This document shows positions 54,040 to 64,000 of a DNA stretch of 64,000 nt, piece by piece; within the stretch, counting starts at the first letter, position 1, and each line of letters starts with the position of its first letter. Made by a program: the position numbers and the translations under genes. Where the stretch lies: positions 2,962,079-3,026,078 of the forward strand of contig NZ_LWLP01000001.1 in the NCBI RefSeq assembly GCF_001641125.1, in the 5' to 3' direction. The stretch is from Arthrobacter sp. OY3WO11 (GTDB lineage: Bacteria; Actinomycetota; Actinomycetes; Actinomycetales; Micrococcaceae). The notes below the pieces were generated by a model. The model was not told the DNA's origin and did not search any database. It saw nothing but the letters and a program-made list of their open reading frames with translations.

Positions 54040-57000
54040 CTAGCTGGTGGCTGAGGGTGACGGGCTCGCTTCAGGTGCACCGGTGGCTGCCGGCGCCGGC
54101 GTGGCCTCGGGTGCGGCGACCGGGATCTTGGCTTCCGCAGCCACGGCCTTCTGGAGGGCAGCCGTGATCCTCTTCTGCGCTTCTCCATAGGCTGCGAAGT
54201 CCCCTGCGGCAAGAGCCGACTGTCCAGCCTGGATCGCCGCATTCGCTTCATCCAGCGCGGCCTTCAGCTCAGCCTTGGCGTCGGCTCCCGCAGGCGTTCC
54301 TGGCGCAGCCGGATCTGCCGGGGTCTGGCCGTTGTTGTCCGAATCGCCCGCGGCAGCTCCGGAGTCTCCTCCGAAGAGTTGCTTCAGTGCCTCATCCAGG
54401 GTGGGAGCGAAGCCCACCTTGTCGCCGAAGGCCACCAGGACTCGCTGCAGTGTGGGGTACGACGTCTCGCCGGTCGACTTGAGGTAGACGGGCTGGACAT
54501 ACAGGATGCCGCCGCCTACCGGAAGCGTCAGCAGGTTGCCGTTGAGCACTTCGGACGCTCCCTGGCGCAGCAAGTTAAGGGCCTGCGACACCGTGGGATC
54601 CGAGTTGAACTTGTTTTGCGCCTGGCCAGGACCTGGCACCTGGATCTCCGGCGGGATCTGGAGCAGCCGCAACTTGCCGTAGCTCTCAGCCTTCACACCC
54701 GCTTCGTTGCCGGCATCCGAGTCAGCGGCCAGGAAGCCATAGAGCACGTTGCGTGCGTTCCCGTTGACAATCTGCGGAATGAACGACGACGTCAGCTGGA
54801 AGGCGGGCTTGTCCTGGTCCGGCATTTGGAGGGACATGTAGAACGGCGGCTGCTTAACGCCGCTGTTCGATTCAACGGTGGGATCTGCCGGCACGCTCCA
54901 GACATCCTTGGTCTGGTAGAAAGTGGACGGATCGGTCACGTGGTACTCCCCCAGGAGCTGGCGCTGGACCTTGAACAGGTCCTCCGGGTACCGGACGTGG
55001 CTCATGACATCGCCGGACATCTCCGAGAACGGTTTGAGCGAGGTGGGGAACACCTTCTGCCAGGACTTCAGCAGCGGGTCCTGGTCGTCCCAGGCGTACA
55101 GGGTGACCGAACCGTCGTAGGCATCAACGGTGGCTTTCACGGAGTTCCGGATGTAGTTGACGGTGCTGTTGGGCAAGGCAACGGCGCGGCCAGACGTGGT
55201 CTGGGTGTCCGCCGTGGCGTCGGAGAGCCGCTCCTGCTGGGAGTACGGGTAGTACTGGCTGGTGGTGTAGCCGTCCACGATCCACTTGACGCGGCCGTCC
55301 ACCACTGCCGGATAGGCATTGCCATCGACGGTCAGGTACGGGGCAACCTTCTCCACGCGTTCACGCGGACTGCGGTCGTAGAGGATCTGCGACTCCGGGT
55401 TGACGCCGTCCGAAAGCAGCAGGTCCGAGGACTGGAACTTAATGGAGTACAGCACGCGGTTGAAGAACGTACCCACGTTGGGGCCGCCATTGCCTTCAAA
55501 GGTGTACTGGTTGTCCCCCTCGCCTTCCCTGCCCGACGGCCGGTCCTGCTCACGCGCAGGGGCACCGTCCGGCGCGCCAACGATCGAGTAGTCCGGCGAG
55601 GATTCCCCGAAGTAGATCCGGGGCTCGTAGGTTGAATCGTCGCCCAGGACACCTGTTGACGGAATACCCGACTGCAGGAACTCCGGCTTGCCGTCCACGG
55701 TGAACTTGTTGCCCTTTGCAGCCACGACACCGTAGCCGTGGGTGTACACAACGTGCTGGTTGAGCCAGCCCTGCTGGTTGGTTGCCACGTTGGCGGGGTT
55801 GAGTTCACGGACTGCGATCACGGTGTCCTGGATCTTGCCGTCCACCTCGTACCGGTCCACGTTGAGGGCTTCCGGGAACTGGTAGTACGGGCGGTACTGC
55901 TCAAGCTGGGAGAACGCATCCGAAATCAGGTTCGGATCCAGCAACCGGATGTTTGCCGTGGTCTGCGCATCCGGGGCCAAGGCCCCGGTGCTGGCTGTGT
56001 TGGTGGCGTCATACCGGTCCACCTGGATCTTATCCAGGCCGTAGGCCGCACGCGTGTTGTCAATATTGCGCTGGATGTATTCCTTTTCCAGCGTCTCCTC
56101 CGAGGGACGAACCTGGAACTGTTGGATCACCCAGGGGTAGACACCGCCGGCCAGGATGGACGTGATGACCAGCATCGCGGTTCCGATGACAGGCAGCCGC
56201 CATTTGCCGATGATGGCAGCGACCACGAACAGGATGGCAACGAGCACCGCCGCCACGGCAAGGATGGCCTTCGTGGGGATGACGGCGTTGACATCCGTGT
56301 AAAGCGCACCTGCCCAGCGTCCGCTGTTGCTCTGCACTGCAGTGAACCGATCCAGCCAGAAGTTGATTCCGAGGAGCACCAGGAAGGAAGCGCCGGCAAC
56401 TGCGATATGGATTTGCGCAGCCCGGCTGGTGAAGACGCCGCGTTCCATCAGGCGGATGCTGCCGTAGAGGTAGTGCGTCAGGATGCCCGCAATCCCGGCA
56501 ATCACCACAACACTGATCAGGAAGCCGGTTACAAAGCCGAGGAACGGGAGCGTCATCAGGTAAAAACTGATGTCCATACCAAATTCAGGGTCTTCGTTTC
56601 CGAAGGGCTCCTGGTTGAAGAACAGAAGGACCTTCTGCCACTGGCTGGCGGCGGCACTGCCGGCGAAGAGCCCGAAGAGGACGGGAAGGCCGATCATCAC
56701 CACGCGGCGGACGGGTTCCAGCTGCGCCTGGTAGCGGTTCAGGTTGTCCCTGATTTCCGAGTCAGGGGCGTATACCGGCCGGGCGTTGTACGCGATGCGG
56801 ATCGCGAAGAACACCGCCAGGAACATGATGGCGAAACCTGCGGCGAAGATACCGATCCGGACCAGGTTCTCGGTGACGAAGACCTCGATAAAGCCCAACT
56901 GCCGGTACCAGAGGACGTCGGTCCAGACGTTGGCAAAGAAGATGAAGCCCACTACCACCAGGGCAACAACGATCAAGGTGGGCGTCAACGCCCCGCGTCG

Positions 57001-57045
57001 TGAAGGGGGTCTGCCTGTGGACATGGTGCTGGCGGGACGGGACAA
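54040..57045 (-). CDS. UPF0182-family large membrane protein
   Basis: The start is the TTG at 57043-57045, supported by GAGG eight bases upstream; an ATG at 57024 lacks a ribosome site. The product is 1001 residues. Roughly seven membrane helices occupy the N-terminal 310 residues. A long extracytoplasmic part follows (conserved blocks such as [20 protein letters not shown] and the [19 protein letters not shown] segment). The last 90 residues are Ala/Pro-rich and disordered. It matches actinobacterial Rv3193c. The role is unknown. It stands beside the PDZ-Lon protease in conserved order. Confidence 0.93.
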   Translation of the reverse strand: MSRPASTMSTGRPPSRRGALTPTLIVVALVVVGFIFFANVWTDVLWYRQLGFIEVFVTENLVRIGIFAAGFAIMFLAVFFAIRIAYNARPVYAPDSEIRDNLNRYQAQLEPVRRVVMIGLPVLFGLFAGSAAASQWQKVLLFFNQEPFGNEDPEFGMDISFYLMTLPFLGFVTGFLISVVVIAGIAGILTHYLYGSIRLMERGVFTSRAAQIHIAVAGASFLVLLGINFWLDRFTAVQSNSGRWAGALYTDVNAVIPTKAILAVAAVLVAILFVVAAIIGKWRLPVIGTAMLVITSILAGGVYPWVIQQFQVRPSEETLEKEYIQRNIDNTRAAYGLDKIQVDRYDATNTASTGALAPDAQTTANIRLLDPNLISDAFSQLEQYRPYYQFPEALNVDRYEVDGKIQDTVIAVRELNPANVATNQQGWLNQHVVYTHGYGVVAAKGNKFTVDGKPEFLQSGIPSTGVLGDDSTYEPRIYFGESSPDYSIVGAPDGAPAREQDRPSGREGEGDNQYTFEGNGGPNVGTFFNRVLYSIKFQSSDLLLSDGVNPESQILYDRSPRERVEKVAPYLTVDGNAYPAVVDGRVKWIVDGYTTSQYYPYSQQERLSDATADTQTTSGRAVALPNSTVNYIRNSVKATVDAYDGSVTLYAWDDQDPLLKSWQKVFPTSLKPFSEMSGDVMSHVRYPEDLFKVQRQLLGEYHVTDPSTFYQTKDVWSVPADPTVESNSGVKQPPFYMSLQMPDQDKPAFQLTSSFIPQIVNGNARNVLYGFLAADSDAGNEAGVKAESYGKLRLLQIPPEIQVPGPGQAQNKFNSDPTVSQALNLLRQGASEVLNGNLLTLPVGGGILYVQPVYLKSTGETSYPTLQRVLVAFGDKVGFAPTLDEALKQLFGGDSGAAAGDSDNNGQTPADPAAPGTPAGADAKAELKAALDEANAAIQAGQSALAAGDFAAYGEAQKRITAALQKAVAAEAKIPVAAPEATPAPAATGAPEASPSPSATS

Positions 57046-57191
57046 ACTGGGTACCTCATAGCTGGTCGTCAGATAAATCAGAGCGTGAGTGCGGGCGACG
57101 TCCGGGACCGATCAAACGGCCGGTTTCGTCCGTCATATTTGCCACGAGTGGCGGTGGAGCTTAGTTCCTGTCGAGTCTAGTTGCGCCCAGT

Positions 57192-58409
57192 CTAGTTGCC
57201 CGGGCACGCCGGAAGGCCGGACGTGTCCTGACCGTTACCCGCACGTTCGACGGCGTCGCGCGCCTCCGCCAGGGTCTCTACCCGGACTACCTGCAGCCCA
57301 TCGGGGATGTGCCCTGCTACTTCCGCGCAGTTGGCGGCGGGCGCGAGGAACAACGTTGCTCCCCCGGCCCGGGCCCCCTGCAGTTTTTGTTCGATGCCGC
57401 CGATGGGGCCCACGAGGCCGTCCGGGGAGATGGTGCCGGTCCCCGCGATGTGCTTGCCACCCGTCAGGTCTCCCGGTGTAACCGTGTCGATGATCCCCAG
57501 GGAGAACATCAGCCCCGCGCTGGGGCCGCCGACTTTCTCGAGCGAGATCTCGACGTCGAAGGGGAAGGTGAACAGGTATTTGAGCATTACTCCGAGGATG
57601 AAGCGGCCCTCGCCATTGTCCTTGGGGGTGATGGTCTCGGTGACGGACTGCCCGCCACGCTCCACCACCACAGAGACCGGCGAGCCGTTTCCCGCAGCCA
57701 GTTCTTCCTGGACGACGGCCAGCGAGGTGATGTCCTTGCCGTTGATGGTTTTCAGGATGTCGCCGGGCTGGATCTTCCCGTCCGAGGCTGAATTCTCGGA
57801 GAGGCCGGCTGCCTGAAGCTGCTGCCCAAAGGGAATATCCAGCTCTCTGAGGGCAGAGGCTACGGCGTTCTCCTGCGAAGTGGTCATGGCCACGGAACTC
57901 TGTTCCTCGGCCTCTTCCCTGGTGGTTCCCGTTGGATAGAGCAGTTCCACAGGGTGTACGGCTTTGGCAGGGTCAACCCACGCGGAAAATGCATCGAGGA
58001 TGCTGACCGGGCCGTTGGGGCCGCCGTCCACGTAGACCGTGGTCAGGTCCAGGTTTCCCTTGGCCGGGTAAGTTTCCCGGCCGCTGATGGTGATGACCGG
58101 GCTCCCCTGGCTTTCACCCAGGGTGTTGTACGTCGGGCCGGGCGACTCCACGACATAAGGAACGGGAAGGGTGCCCACTGCGATTCCCAGGCCCAGCGCC
58201 GACATTCCCGCGAGCAGCATCGCCGACACTTTCCTGTCCCGGGGAGCGCGTTCCGGGGCGGGCGCACCGCCCGCCGTGCCGTCGTCGGCCCTCTCTCCAT
58301 GGGCGGACGTGCCCGGCACGCGTGATTCACCTGTTTGTGCGGGCAGGCCGCGGGTGAAGAGCTCAGGAGCGTGGTCCTCTGAGGGGTGGCCGCCACGGGT
58401 TGTAGTCAC
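57192..58409 (-). CDS. PDZ-domain Lon-like protease (Rv3194c/YlbL-like)
   Basis: The 405-residue protein has a disordered N-terminal 60 residues and one membrane helix (MLLAGMSALGLGIAVGTL). An extracytoplasmic PDZ domain (KIQPGDILKTINGKDITSLA) and an S16 Lon-type proteolytic domain follow: Ser in GGPSAGLMFSLG (near 296) and Lys in GGIEQKLQGARA (near 340). Together these mark a membrane-anchored Lon-like protease. It starts with GTG 58407-58409. The gene lies between UPF0182 and the zinc metalloprotease in an order also known in mycobacteria. Confidence 0.92.
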   Translation of the reverse strand: MTTTRGGHPSEDHAPELFTRGLPAQTGESRVPGTSAHGERADDGTAGGAPAPERAPRDRKVSAMLLAGMSALGLGIAVGTLPVPYVVESPGPTYNTLGESQGSPVITISGRETYPAKGNLDLTTVYVDGGPNGPVSILDAFSAWVDPAKAVHPVELLYPTGTTREEAEEQSSVAMTTSQENAVASALRELDIPFGQQLQAAGLSENSASDGKIQPGDILKTINGKDITSLAVVQEELAAGNGSPVSVVVERGGQSVTETITPKDNGEGRFILGVMLKYLFTFPFDVEISLEKVGGPSAGLMFSLGIIDTVTPGDLTGGKHIAGTGTISPDGLVGPIGGIEQKLQGARAGGATLFLAPAANCAEVAGHIPDGLQVVRVETLAEARDAVERAGNGQDTSGLPACPGN

Positions 58410-58541
58410 CCAACTAAGACTACGCGGTGCCGGTGGATGCCAGCTCTTTGCCTAGAGCGAACGACGACGGCGTCCGGCAGACAGCCGACCATGGCCGGGG
58501 TACCGTGAAGGTTGACAGCCATACCGACGATCGGCGGGATC

Positions 58542-60020
58542 ATGACCTCCAATCCACTCAATCCGTCCAACGGCGACGACACCCCCAAGGATCCGTTGAC
58601 CGAAATGCTGCAGAACCTGATGGGCGGCAAGGGGATGGAGAATTTCGACCCCGCCGAACTGGCCAAGGCTGCGGGGCTTCCGAACGACCCCAACCTGCTG
58701 GCGCAGATGTTTTCCCAGGTGCAGGCAATGATGAGCGCCCCTTCGGAGGGGCCCGTCAACTGGCAGCTTGCCCACGACAACGCCCGCCGTGTTGCCGCCA
58801 GCGGCAGCGACCCGTCGGTGACGTCCCAGCAGTCGCGCGAGGTTGATGAGGCCCTGCGCCTGGCTGAACTGTGGCTGGACCCCGTCACGGACCTTCCCGC
58901 TACCGGGCTGATCGGCCGCGCCTGGTCCCGGGCGGAATGGGTTGAAGCCACGCTGGGCACCTGGAAACGGCTGACCGAGCCAGTGGCCAACAGCATCGCG
59001 AATGCCCTCTCCTCGGCCATGACGGAGCAGATGCCGGAGGAAATGAAGTCCATGATGGGCGGGGCGTCCTCGATGCTCCAGAACATGGGCGGCGCGATCT
59101 TCGGCATGCAGCTGGGTCAGGCCATTGGTGCCCTGTCTGCTGATGTGGTCAGCTCCACCGACATCGGGGTCCCCCTCGCGGACCTGGAGATGGCGCTCCT
59201 GCCGGCCAACGTCGCGGCGTTCGGGGAGGGCCTGTCCCTGCCCGAGAACGACATCCGGCTTTTCCTCGCAGTGCGGGAAGCCGCCCACGCACGGCTGTTT
59301 GTCCAGGTTCCGTGGCTCCGCGGGCACCTGCTGGGTGCCATTGAGGCATACGCCCGCGGCATCCACATCGACACCTCACGCATCGAAGAACTTGCACGGG
59401 ACCTTGACCCCAGCAACCCGGAAGGCATCCAGGAGGCCCTGTCGCAGGGCGTCTTCATGCCGCAACGGACGCCCGCACAGGACCAGGCCCTTGAGAAGCT
59501 TGAGACCGCTCTGGCCCTTGTGGAGGGCTGGGTGGACGAGCTCACGGCCGCGGCCACCGAGAAGCTGCTGCCGTCCGCGGGCGCACTGCGGGAGACCGTG
59601 CGCCGCCGCCGGGCAACCGGCGGTCCGGCGGAGCATGCCTTCGCCTCCCTGGTGGGCCTGGAGCTGCGGCCCCGCAGGCTGCGCGACGCCGCCACGTTGT
59701 GGGCCACCCTCAAGGAAGAGCGCGGCATCGAAGGCCGGGACGCCATCTGGCACCACCCGGACCTGCTGCCGACAGCCGAGGACCTGGACGATCCCAAGGG
59801 TTTCAGCGCGCGCCGCAAACTGGCGGAGGCCAGCGACAGCGAAGTGGACGACGCCCTGCAGAAGCTCCTCAGCGGCGGCTTCGATTCCGCACCGGAGGCG
59901 GAAGAAGGCACTGACGCCGGCGGACAGGACGGCACTGCCGACACTGCAAAGGACGACGGCGGGCGTCCGGACGAGGGCAAGGACAACAAAGACGGCCAGG
60001 ACGGCCAGCCGAAAGGCTAG
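58542..60020 (+). CDS. zinc-dependent metalloprotease, DUF2342/F420-associated class
   Basis: The ATG at 58542 gives 493 residues. It has a Pro/Gly/Asn-rich N-terminus, an amphipathic helical body with LMGGKGMENFDPAELAKAAG, and the REAAHARLF active-site-like segment near residue 245, with a conserved glutamate and histidine of a zincin. The C-terminal 60 residues are acidic, Gly/Asp-rich and disordered. It matches Rv3195-type proteins adjacent to Rv3194c. No signal peptide is seen. Protease activity is inferred from the family. Confidence 0.88.
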   Translation: MTSNPLNPSNGDDTPKDPLTEMLQNLMGGKGMENFDPAELAKAAGLPNDPNLLAQMFSQVQAMMSAPSEGPVNWQLAHDNARRVAASGSDPSVTSQQSREVDEALRLAELWLDPVTDLPATGLIGRAWSRAEWVEATLGTWKRLTEPVANSIANALSSAMTEQMPEEMKSMMGGASSMLQNMGGAIFGMQLGQAIGALSADVVSSTDIGVPLADLEMALLPANVAAFGEGLSLPENDIRLFLAVREAAHARLFVQVPWLRGHLLGAIEAYARGIHIDTSRIEELARDLDPSNPEGIQEALSQGVFMPQRTPAQDQALEKLETALALVEGWVDELTAAATEKLLPSAGALRETVRRRRATGGPAEHAFASLVGLELRPRRLRDAATLWATLKEERGIEGRDAIWHHPDLLPTAEDLDDPKGFSARRKLAEASDSEVDDALQKLLSGGFDSAPEAEEGTDAGGQDGTADTAKDDGGRPDEGKDNKDGQDGQPKG

Positions 60021-60056
60021 GACGCCGCCCCGGCGGTGGCTGTTTCCAGGACGGAT

Positions 60057-60656
60057 TCAGTCGGCGTCGGGGTCGGCCATGCCGCGTCCGGTGGCAAAGG
60101 AGACGCCCTCAAGGAACGCTTTGGCCCGCTGCGTCTCCGGATAAGCCTCGAGCAGCTGCCAGAAGGCAGAGTTGTGCGCAGCCACCAGCAGGTGGGCAAG
60201 CTCATGGAGCAGGACGTAGTCGATCACCCATTGGGGCATGGGACGCAGCTTGTCCGAGAGTCTGATGGTTCCCTCTGCCGGAGTGGCAGAACCCCATCGC
60301 GAGTTCTGGTTGCTGACCCAGCGCACCGACGTCGGTACGGCCCGTCCCCCCAGGTACTTGGCAGACAGTTGGGCCGCATGTTCGGCGAGGGCAGCGTCCG
60401 TGGCGGGGCGCCTCTTACCCGCTGCCGCCCGCCGCTCCCCCTGGCGCTGCAGTTTGGCCACCATCTTGTGTACCCATTCAGCCTCCTGGGCAGCAGTGAA
60501 CCGGTCGGGTATCGCAACCACCGCAGTTCCGTTCTCCCAAAATGCGGCTACGGTGCGGGTGCGCCGGGAGGAACGCCGAACCACGACAGGCGCACCGTCC
60601 TCCGTGGTGATGGAAGAAGCAGCCGCCACCGGATGCCTCGCGGAGTGGCCGGCCAT
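60057..60656 (-). CDS. YgjP/SprT-like metal-dependent protein
   Basis: The 199-residue protein has a zinc-metalloprotease motif: His151-Glu-Leu-Ala-His155 (HELAH), followed by H161, in a WLM/YgjP fold that also has the typical QNSRWGSATPAEGTIRLS. Its ATG overlaps the uvrD2 TAA by one base (TAATG), indicating coupling. It converges with the zinc-metalloprotease gene. Family members include E. coli YgjP; substrate unknown. Confidence 0.85.
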   Translation of the reverse strand: MAGHSARHPVAAASSITTEDGAPVVVRRSSRRTRTVAAFWENGTAVVAIPDRFTAAQEAEWVHKMVAKLQRQGERRAAAGKRRPATDAALAEHAAQLSAKYLGGRAVPTSVRWVSNQNSRWGSATPAEGTIRLSDKLRPMPQWVIDYVLLHELAHLLVAAHNSAFWQLLEAYPETQRAKAFLEGVSFATGRGMADPDAD

Positions 60657-62791
60657 TACAGGGATGTGCTTTCCGTCAGGACACGCAGGACGTCTTCCCC
60701 ATACCGTTCCAGCTTTGCAGGGCCCACCCCTGCCAGCCGGGCGAGCTCTTCGAGTGACGCGGGCCGTGCTTCGGCAATGGCTGTCAGGGTTGCGTCGGTA
60801 AACACCACGAATGCCGGCACCTCGGCAGAGAGGGCAACTTCACGGCGCCAGTTCCGGAGAGCGTCGAAAGTTTGTTCCTCGTAGCCCGGCGGACAGGAGT
60901 TACACCGGCCCACTTTGCGTTCCGCGCCGGTGCCGAGCATGCTTCCGCAGACCCTGCACATGGCGGGAGCGGCGGCTTTCCTGCGGGTCACCGTCACCTT
61001 CCCCCGGGTGCTTGAACTGGCCACGGAGTCGGGACGCAGCCCATCAAGGAACCTTGAGGGTTTGCGGTTGGCCCGGCCGCCCGGGGTCCGGGCGGTGGAC
61101 CATGACAGCGACAGGTGTTCACGGGCGCGGGTGATTCCCACGTACAGGAGCCGGCGCTCCTCGTCCACCGATTCCGGGGAGTCGGCAAAGGAAATGGGCA
61201 TCAGCCCTTCACTGAGGCCCACCAGGAACACGGCGTCCCATTCCAGGCCCTTGGCGGCGTGGAGCGAGGCAAGGGTTACCCCCTGGACGGTGGGGGCGTG
61301 CTGAGCCAGGGACCGTTCCTGGAGTTCGTTGACGAAGTCGGCGAGGCTGAATTGTGCGCCCCGCACCTGGACCAGTTCATCGGCAAGGGCAACGAGCGCG
61401 GCCAGAGATTCCCAGCGCTCCCGGAGGGCGCCGCCGCTGTGCGGGGCGGAATCCGTGTAGCCGAGCGAGGAGACGATGTCCCGGACCAGTTGCCCAAGCG
61501 GCTGCGGGGAGTCCGTTTCCGCGACAGCCCGGGTTGCTGCGCGCAGCTGCAGGATGGCGTCGCGCACCTCTTTGCGGGCGAAGAACCGTTCACCGCCGCG
61601 CAACTGGTAGCCAATGCCGGCAGCGGCCAGGGCCTGTTCGTAGGCCTCGGACTGGCCGTTGGTGCGGAACAGGACAGCCACCTCGCTGGCGGGTGTACCG
61701 TCGTCCAGCAATGCCTTGATCTTTTGGGCAACAGTGGCGGCCTCAGCCTCGTCATCCGCACATTCCGTAAACTGCGGCGCCGGGCCTGCGGGCCGCTGGG
61801 CCACAAGCTGCAGGGGCGAAGCCCAGGCGGCGTCGGCCACGGGACCGCCGCTGCGCCTGCCCGCCAACAGGTCGTTCGCGAGCTTCACCACCTGAGGCGT
61901 GGAGCGGTAGTCCCGGATGAGTTTGACCACGTTGGCCTTCGGATAGCGGGCTTTGAACTCCAGCAGGTGTTTGGGGGACGCCCCCGTGAACGAATAGATG
62001 GTCTGGCTTGCGTCACCAACAACGCAGAGCTCGTCGCGGCCGCCCAGCCAGAGTTCCAGGAGCCGTTGCTGCAGCGGGGAAACGTCCTGGTACTCGTCCA
62101 CCACGAAGTGGCGGTACTGCTCCCGGACGGTGGCCGCGACTTTCTCGTCCTCCTGGAGAATTCCCACCGTGATCAGCAGGACGTCCTCGAAGTCAATGAC
62201 GTTGCGGTCGGTCTTGACGTCCTCGTAGGACTGGAAGACCCGGGCCACGGCGGTAAGGTCGAAGCCCCCCGGGGCACCCCTGTCCTGCGCGTTTTCCAAG
62301 TAGTTTGCCGGCGTAAGCATGGACACCTTGGCCCATTCGATCTCCGAGGCGAGGTCACGGATGGATGCCCTGTCGGTGCTGAGCCGGAGCCGCCGGGCGG
62401 CCTCGGCCAGCATCTGGGCTTTGTGGTCCAGGAGGTTGGGCAGGGTACCGCCAACAGCCTGCGGCCAGAAAAACTGCAGCTGGCGCAGCGCCGCGGCATG
62501 GAAGGTGCGCGCCTGAACGTTGCCTGCTCCAAGGTCACGCAGCCGGCTCCGCATCTCGGCAGCAGCGCGGGCCGTGAAGGTCACCGCCAGCAGCCGCTGC
62601 GGCGAGTAGACGCCGGAATGGACGCCGTAGGCGATGCGGTGGGTGATGGCGCGGGTCTTCCCAGTCCCTGCACCGGCCAGGACGCACAGCGGGCCGTTCA
62701 GGGTGCTGGCCACCTCCCGCTGCTCCGCGTCCAGGCCTCCCAGGATGCGGTCCTCAAGGGATGCTGCCCCGTCAAAATGTTCTGTAGTCAC
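60656..62791 (-). CDS. uvrD2: UvrD2-like superfamily 1 DNA helicase with HRDC domain
   Basis: The 711-residue helicase has Walker A AGAGTGKT at 39-46, YGVHSGVYSPQRLLAVTFTA, DEYQDVSPLQ as the Walker B, and the TLASLHAAKGLEWDAVF motif V. A tetracysteine module (CRVCGSMLGTGAERKVGRCNSC) precedes a C-terminal HRDC domain (AEARPASLEELARLAGVGPAKL). It matches mycobacterial UvrD2 (about 700 residues). It unwinds DNA in repair. It is coupled to the YgjP-like gene. Confidence 0.95.
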   Translation of the reverse strand: MTTEHFDGAASLEDRILGGLDAEQREVASTLNGPLCVLAGAGTGKTRAITHRIAYGVHSGVYSPQRLLAVTFTARAAAEMRSRLRDLGAGNVQARTFHAAALRQLQFFWPQAVGGTLPNLLDHKAQMLAEAARRLRLSTDRASIRDLASEIEWAKVSMLTPANYLENAQDRGAPGGFDLTAVARVFQSYEDVKTDRNVIDFEDVLLITVGILQEDEKVAATVREQYRHFVVDEYQDVSPLQQRLLELWLGGRDELCVVGDASQTIYSFTGASPKHLLEFKARYPKANVVKLIRDYRSTPQVVKLANDLLAGRRSGGPVADAAWASPLQLVAQRPAGPAPQFTECADDEAEAATVAQKIKALLDDGTPASEVAVLFRTNGQSEAYEQALAAAGIGYQLRGGERFFARKEVRDAILQLRAATRAVAETDSPQPLGQLVRDIVSSLGYTDSAPHSGGALRERWESLAALVALADELVQVRGAQFSLADFVNELQERSLAQHAPTVQGVTLASLHAAKGLEWDAVFLVGLSEGLMPISFADSPESVDEERRLLYVGITRAREHLSLSWSTARTPGGRANRKPSRFLDGLRPDSVASSSTRGKVTVTRRKAAAPAMCRVCGSMLGTGAERKVGRCNSCPPGYEEQTFDALRNWRREVALSAEVPAFVVFTDATLTAIAEARPASLEELARLAGVGPAKLERYGEDVLRVLTESTSL

Positions 62792-62848
62792 TTCTGCTGC
62801 TCTTTGTCTCGACTACCGCGTGCTGGAGTCTGGTGAATTCGTGGTGGG

Positions 62849-63871
62849 TCAGGCCTCGGCCCGGTCCTGGATGCGTCCGCCATACCAGTGCTCAATCAAC
62901 GAGCGGGCAATGGAAAGCCGGCTGGAAATGGTGATATCGCCGGCGAGCACAGCCTCCTGGAGTTCCTCCCGGCTGAACCAGCGCGCCCTGGTGACCTCAA
63001 CGCCGTCGGGCCTTGCCTCGGCGTCTTCGGTGACGGCGGTAAATCCAAGCATAAGGGAGGCCGGGAACGGCCACGACTGCGATCCGAGGTACTGGCATGC
63101 GGACACGCGGACTCCCACCTCCTCATAGATCTCGCGGACAACGGCCTGTTCGAGTGACTCCCCGGGCTCCACGAAGCCGGCCAGCGTGGAATAGTTCCTG
63201 GCGTCCCGCGGACCGCCGCCGCCCAGCAGCAGCCGCCCGTCAGGGCCCACCACGGTGACGATGATGGCCGGGTCTGTCCGCGGGTAGTGTTCAGAGGAGT
63301 CTGCAGGACACCGGCGGACCCAACCGCCGGCCTCGACGTCGGTGGGGGTCCCGCAACGCGGGCAGTGCGTATGCCCGGCGTGCCAGTTGGTGATGGCGCT
63401 GGCCTCAACAAAGAGGGCGGTGTGCGTTGCACTGAGCCCGCCAGCAACCTCGCGAAAGCCGGCCCAGCGGGCACCGGCCGGGATCCCGGCGGTGCCCGGG
63501 GCAACTTGCTCCGGCAGGACATACAGCAGGAGCCCGGTTCCAGCCGGCAGATCCGAGTCCGGAAGCGCGGAGCCCAGGTAAATGACGAGTTCCGGCGCCG
63601 ACCCGGCTGCAGTGAGCTCCTGGAGCAGCGGCTGCGCGGCAACCGCGCACAGGCCATCACCCTGCACGAGGCCCTGCCGCCCGGACAGCACAACTGCCAG
63701 CGTTCCGGGCCTGGCCAATTGTTCATCCACAATTCCGGGGGCCGTCCGGACGGCCGACCCGCGGTCGACCAGCGCCGGCCTTACGGGAAGGAGGGTGTCC
63801 ATGAGGTGGTTCGCAGGCAGCGTTGCCGGCTGCCCCTGGTAGACCGGTGTAACAGACTCCGCATGGCTCAT
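62849..63871 (-). CDS. nudC: NAD(+)/NADH pyrophosphatase NudC (Nudix)
   Basis: From the ATG at 63869-63871, preceded by GGTGGAT, the product is 340 residues. The Nudix box is GFVEPGESLEQAVVREIYEE, with VGV following. The NADH-specific signature SQSWPFPASL is present. A zinc-ribbon-like CPRCGTPTDVEAGGWVRRC has only three cysteines, since the usual fourth position reads as part of PADSSEHYPR. NudC hydrolyses NAD(H) and can decap NAD-RNA. It lies upstream of uvrD2 in the order known from mycobacteria. Confidence 0.93.
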   Translation of the reverse strand: MSHAESVTPVYQGQPATLPANHLMDTLLPVRPALVDRGSAVRTAPGIVDEQLARPGTLAVVLSGRQGLVQGDGLCAVAAQPLLQELTAAGSAPELVIYLGSALPDSDLPAGTGLLLYVLPEQVAPGTAGIPAGARWAGFREVAGGLSATHTALFVEASAITNWHAGHTHCPRCGTPTDVEAGGWVRRCPADSSEHYPRTDPAIIVTVVGPDGRLLLGGGGPRDARNYSTLAGFVEPGESLEQAVVREIYEEVGVRVSACQYLGSQSWPFPASLMLGFTAVTEDAEARPDGVEVTRARWFSREELQEAVLAGDITISSRLSIARSLIEHWYGGRIQDRAEA

Positions 63872-64000
63872 ACATCCACCGTACTGACTGGGGCTGACAA
63901 TTGACATTTCCAGCCTGGCTCACGGCAACACCAATCCCCCTATTTGCAGGTATCTCAAGACTCGCCGCCGCCGGACCGGCTTCCCGGCCCGCAGGCAATC

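Noticed and set aside
1-64000. CRISPR arrays, insertion sequences, integrases, rRNA, plasmid or phage origins
   Set aside because: No regularly spaced repeats, transposase-like reading frames or ribosomal RNA sequence were seen on reading both strands.
63955-64000. Possible C-terminal codons of a minus-strand gene ending in a TGA at 63955-63957
   Set aside because: Only about 15 codons are visible, with no motif. The frame could be chance, so no gene is called.

Overview
The window is a high-GC (roughly 65%) chromosomal segment of an actinobacterium. Gene content points to the Arthrobacter/Pseudarthrobacter group (Micrococcaceae). The evidence is a WhiB1-type Fe-S regulator beside a PdtaS-like kinase, an MtrA-MtrB-LpqB operon, a 180-kDa-class NAD-glutamate dehydrogenase, the UPF0182 / PDZ-Lon / zinc-metalloprotease / UvrD2 / NudC block, an etfBA locus near mnmA and a cysteine desulfurase, and frequent GTG/TTG starts. 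The genus is inferred from general knowledge of gene order, not from a search. I see no insertion sequence, prophage, CRISPR array or rRNA. The segment looks like core chromosome, densely packed, with no gene-free stretch above about 300 bases.

Layout. 0-3 kb: the end of an unknown gene, a small membrane protein, whiB1 and pdtaS. 3-8 kb: the large glutamate dehydrogenase. 8-12 kb: a CpaE-like/SAF-domain pair, a small HTH protein, an unrecognised protein, a LysM membrane protein and a DUF6459-like protein. 12-18 kb: secA, a YcaQ/AlkX-like protein, hpf and comF. 18-22.6 kb: mtrA-mtrB-lpqB, the envelope two-component system with its lipoprotein. 22.8-29 kb: a tightly overlapping, divergent operon of a six-TM protein, DUF4129, DUF4350, MoxR ATPase and DUF58, followed by DUF4166. 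29-36.5 kb: a cysteine-free MetE-like protein with chorismate mutase, then an oligopeptide ABC transporter. 36.5-41.5 kb: mnmA, cysteine desulfurase, a lipoprotein, a J-domain protein and trmL. 41.7-46 kb: an ECF sigma/anti-sigma pair, a PIG-L deacetylase and the two ETF subunits. 46-51 kb: an HtrA-type protease, a TPM-domain protein and PspA. 51-54 kb: photolyase, a cytochrome-b membrane protein and two identical initiator tRNA genes. 54-64 kb: UPF0182, PDZ-Lon protease, zinc metalloprotease, YgjP-like protein, UvrD2 and NudC.

Functional themes. Much of the window serves envelope homeostasis: MtrAB-LpqB, LysM, SecA, HtrA, TPM-PspA, UPF0182 and the MoxR-DUF58 operon. mnmA and the desulfurase form a tRNA thiolation pair. 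The window contains many strong inverted repeats at gene ends, several nearly or fully perfect. The least understood items are the MoxR/DUF58/DUF4129/DUF4350 operon, the cysteine-less MetE homologue coupled to chorismate mutase, the isolated CpaE/SAF pair with an altered P-loop, the J-domain protein with a degenerate NERD-like tail, and the TPM-coiled-coil/PspA pair. No element convincingly constitutes a new mobile or defence system.
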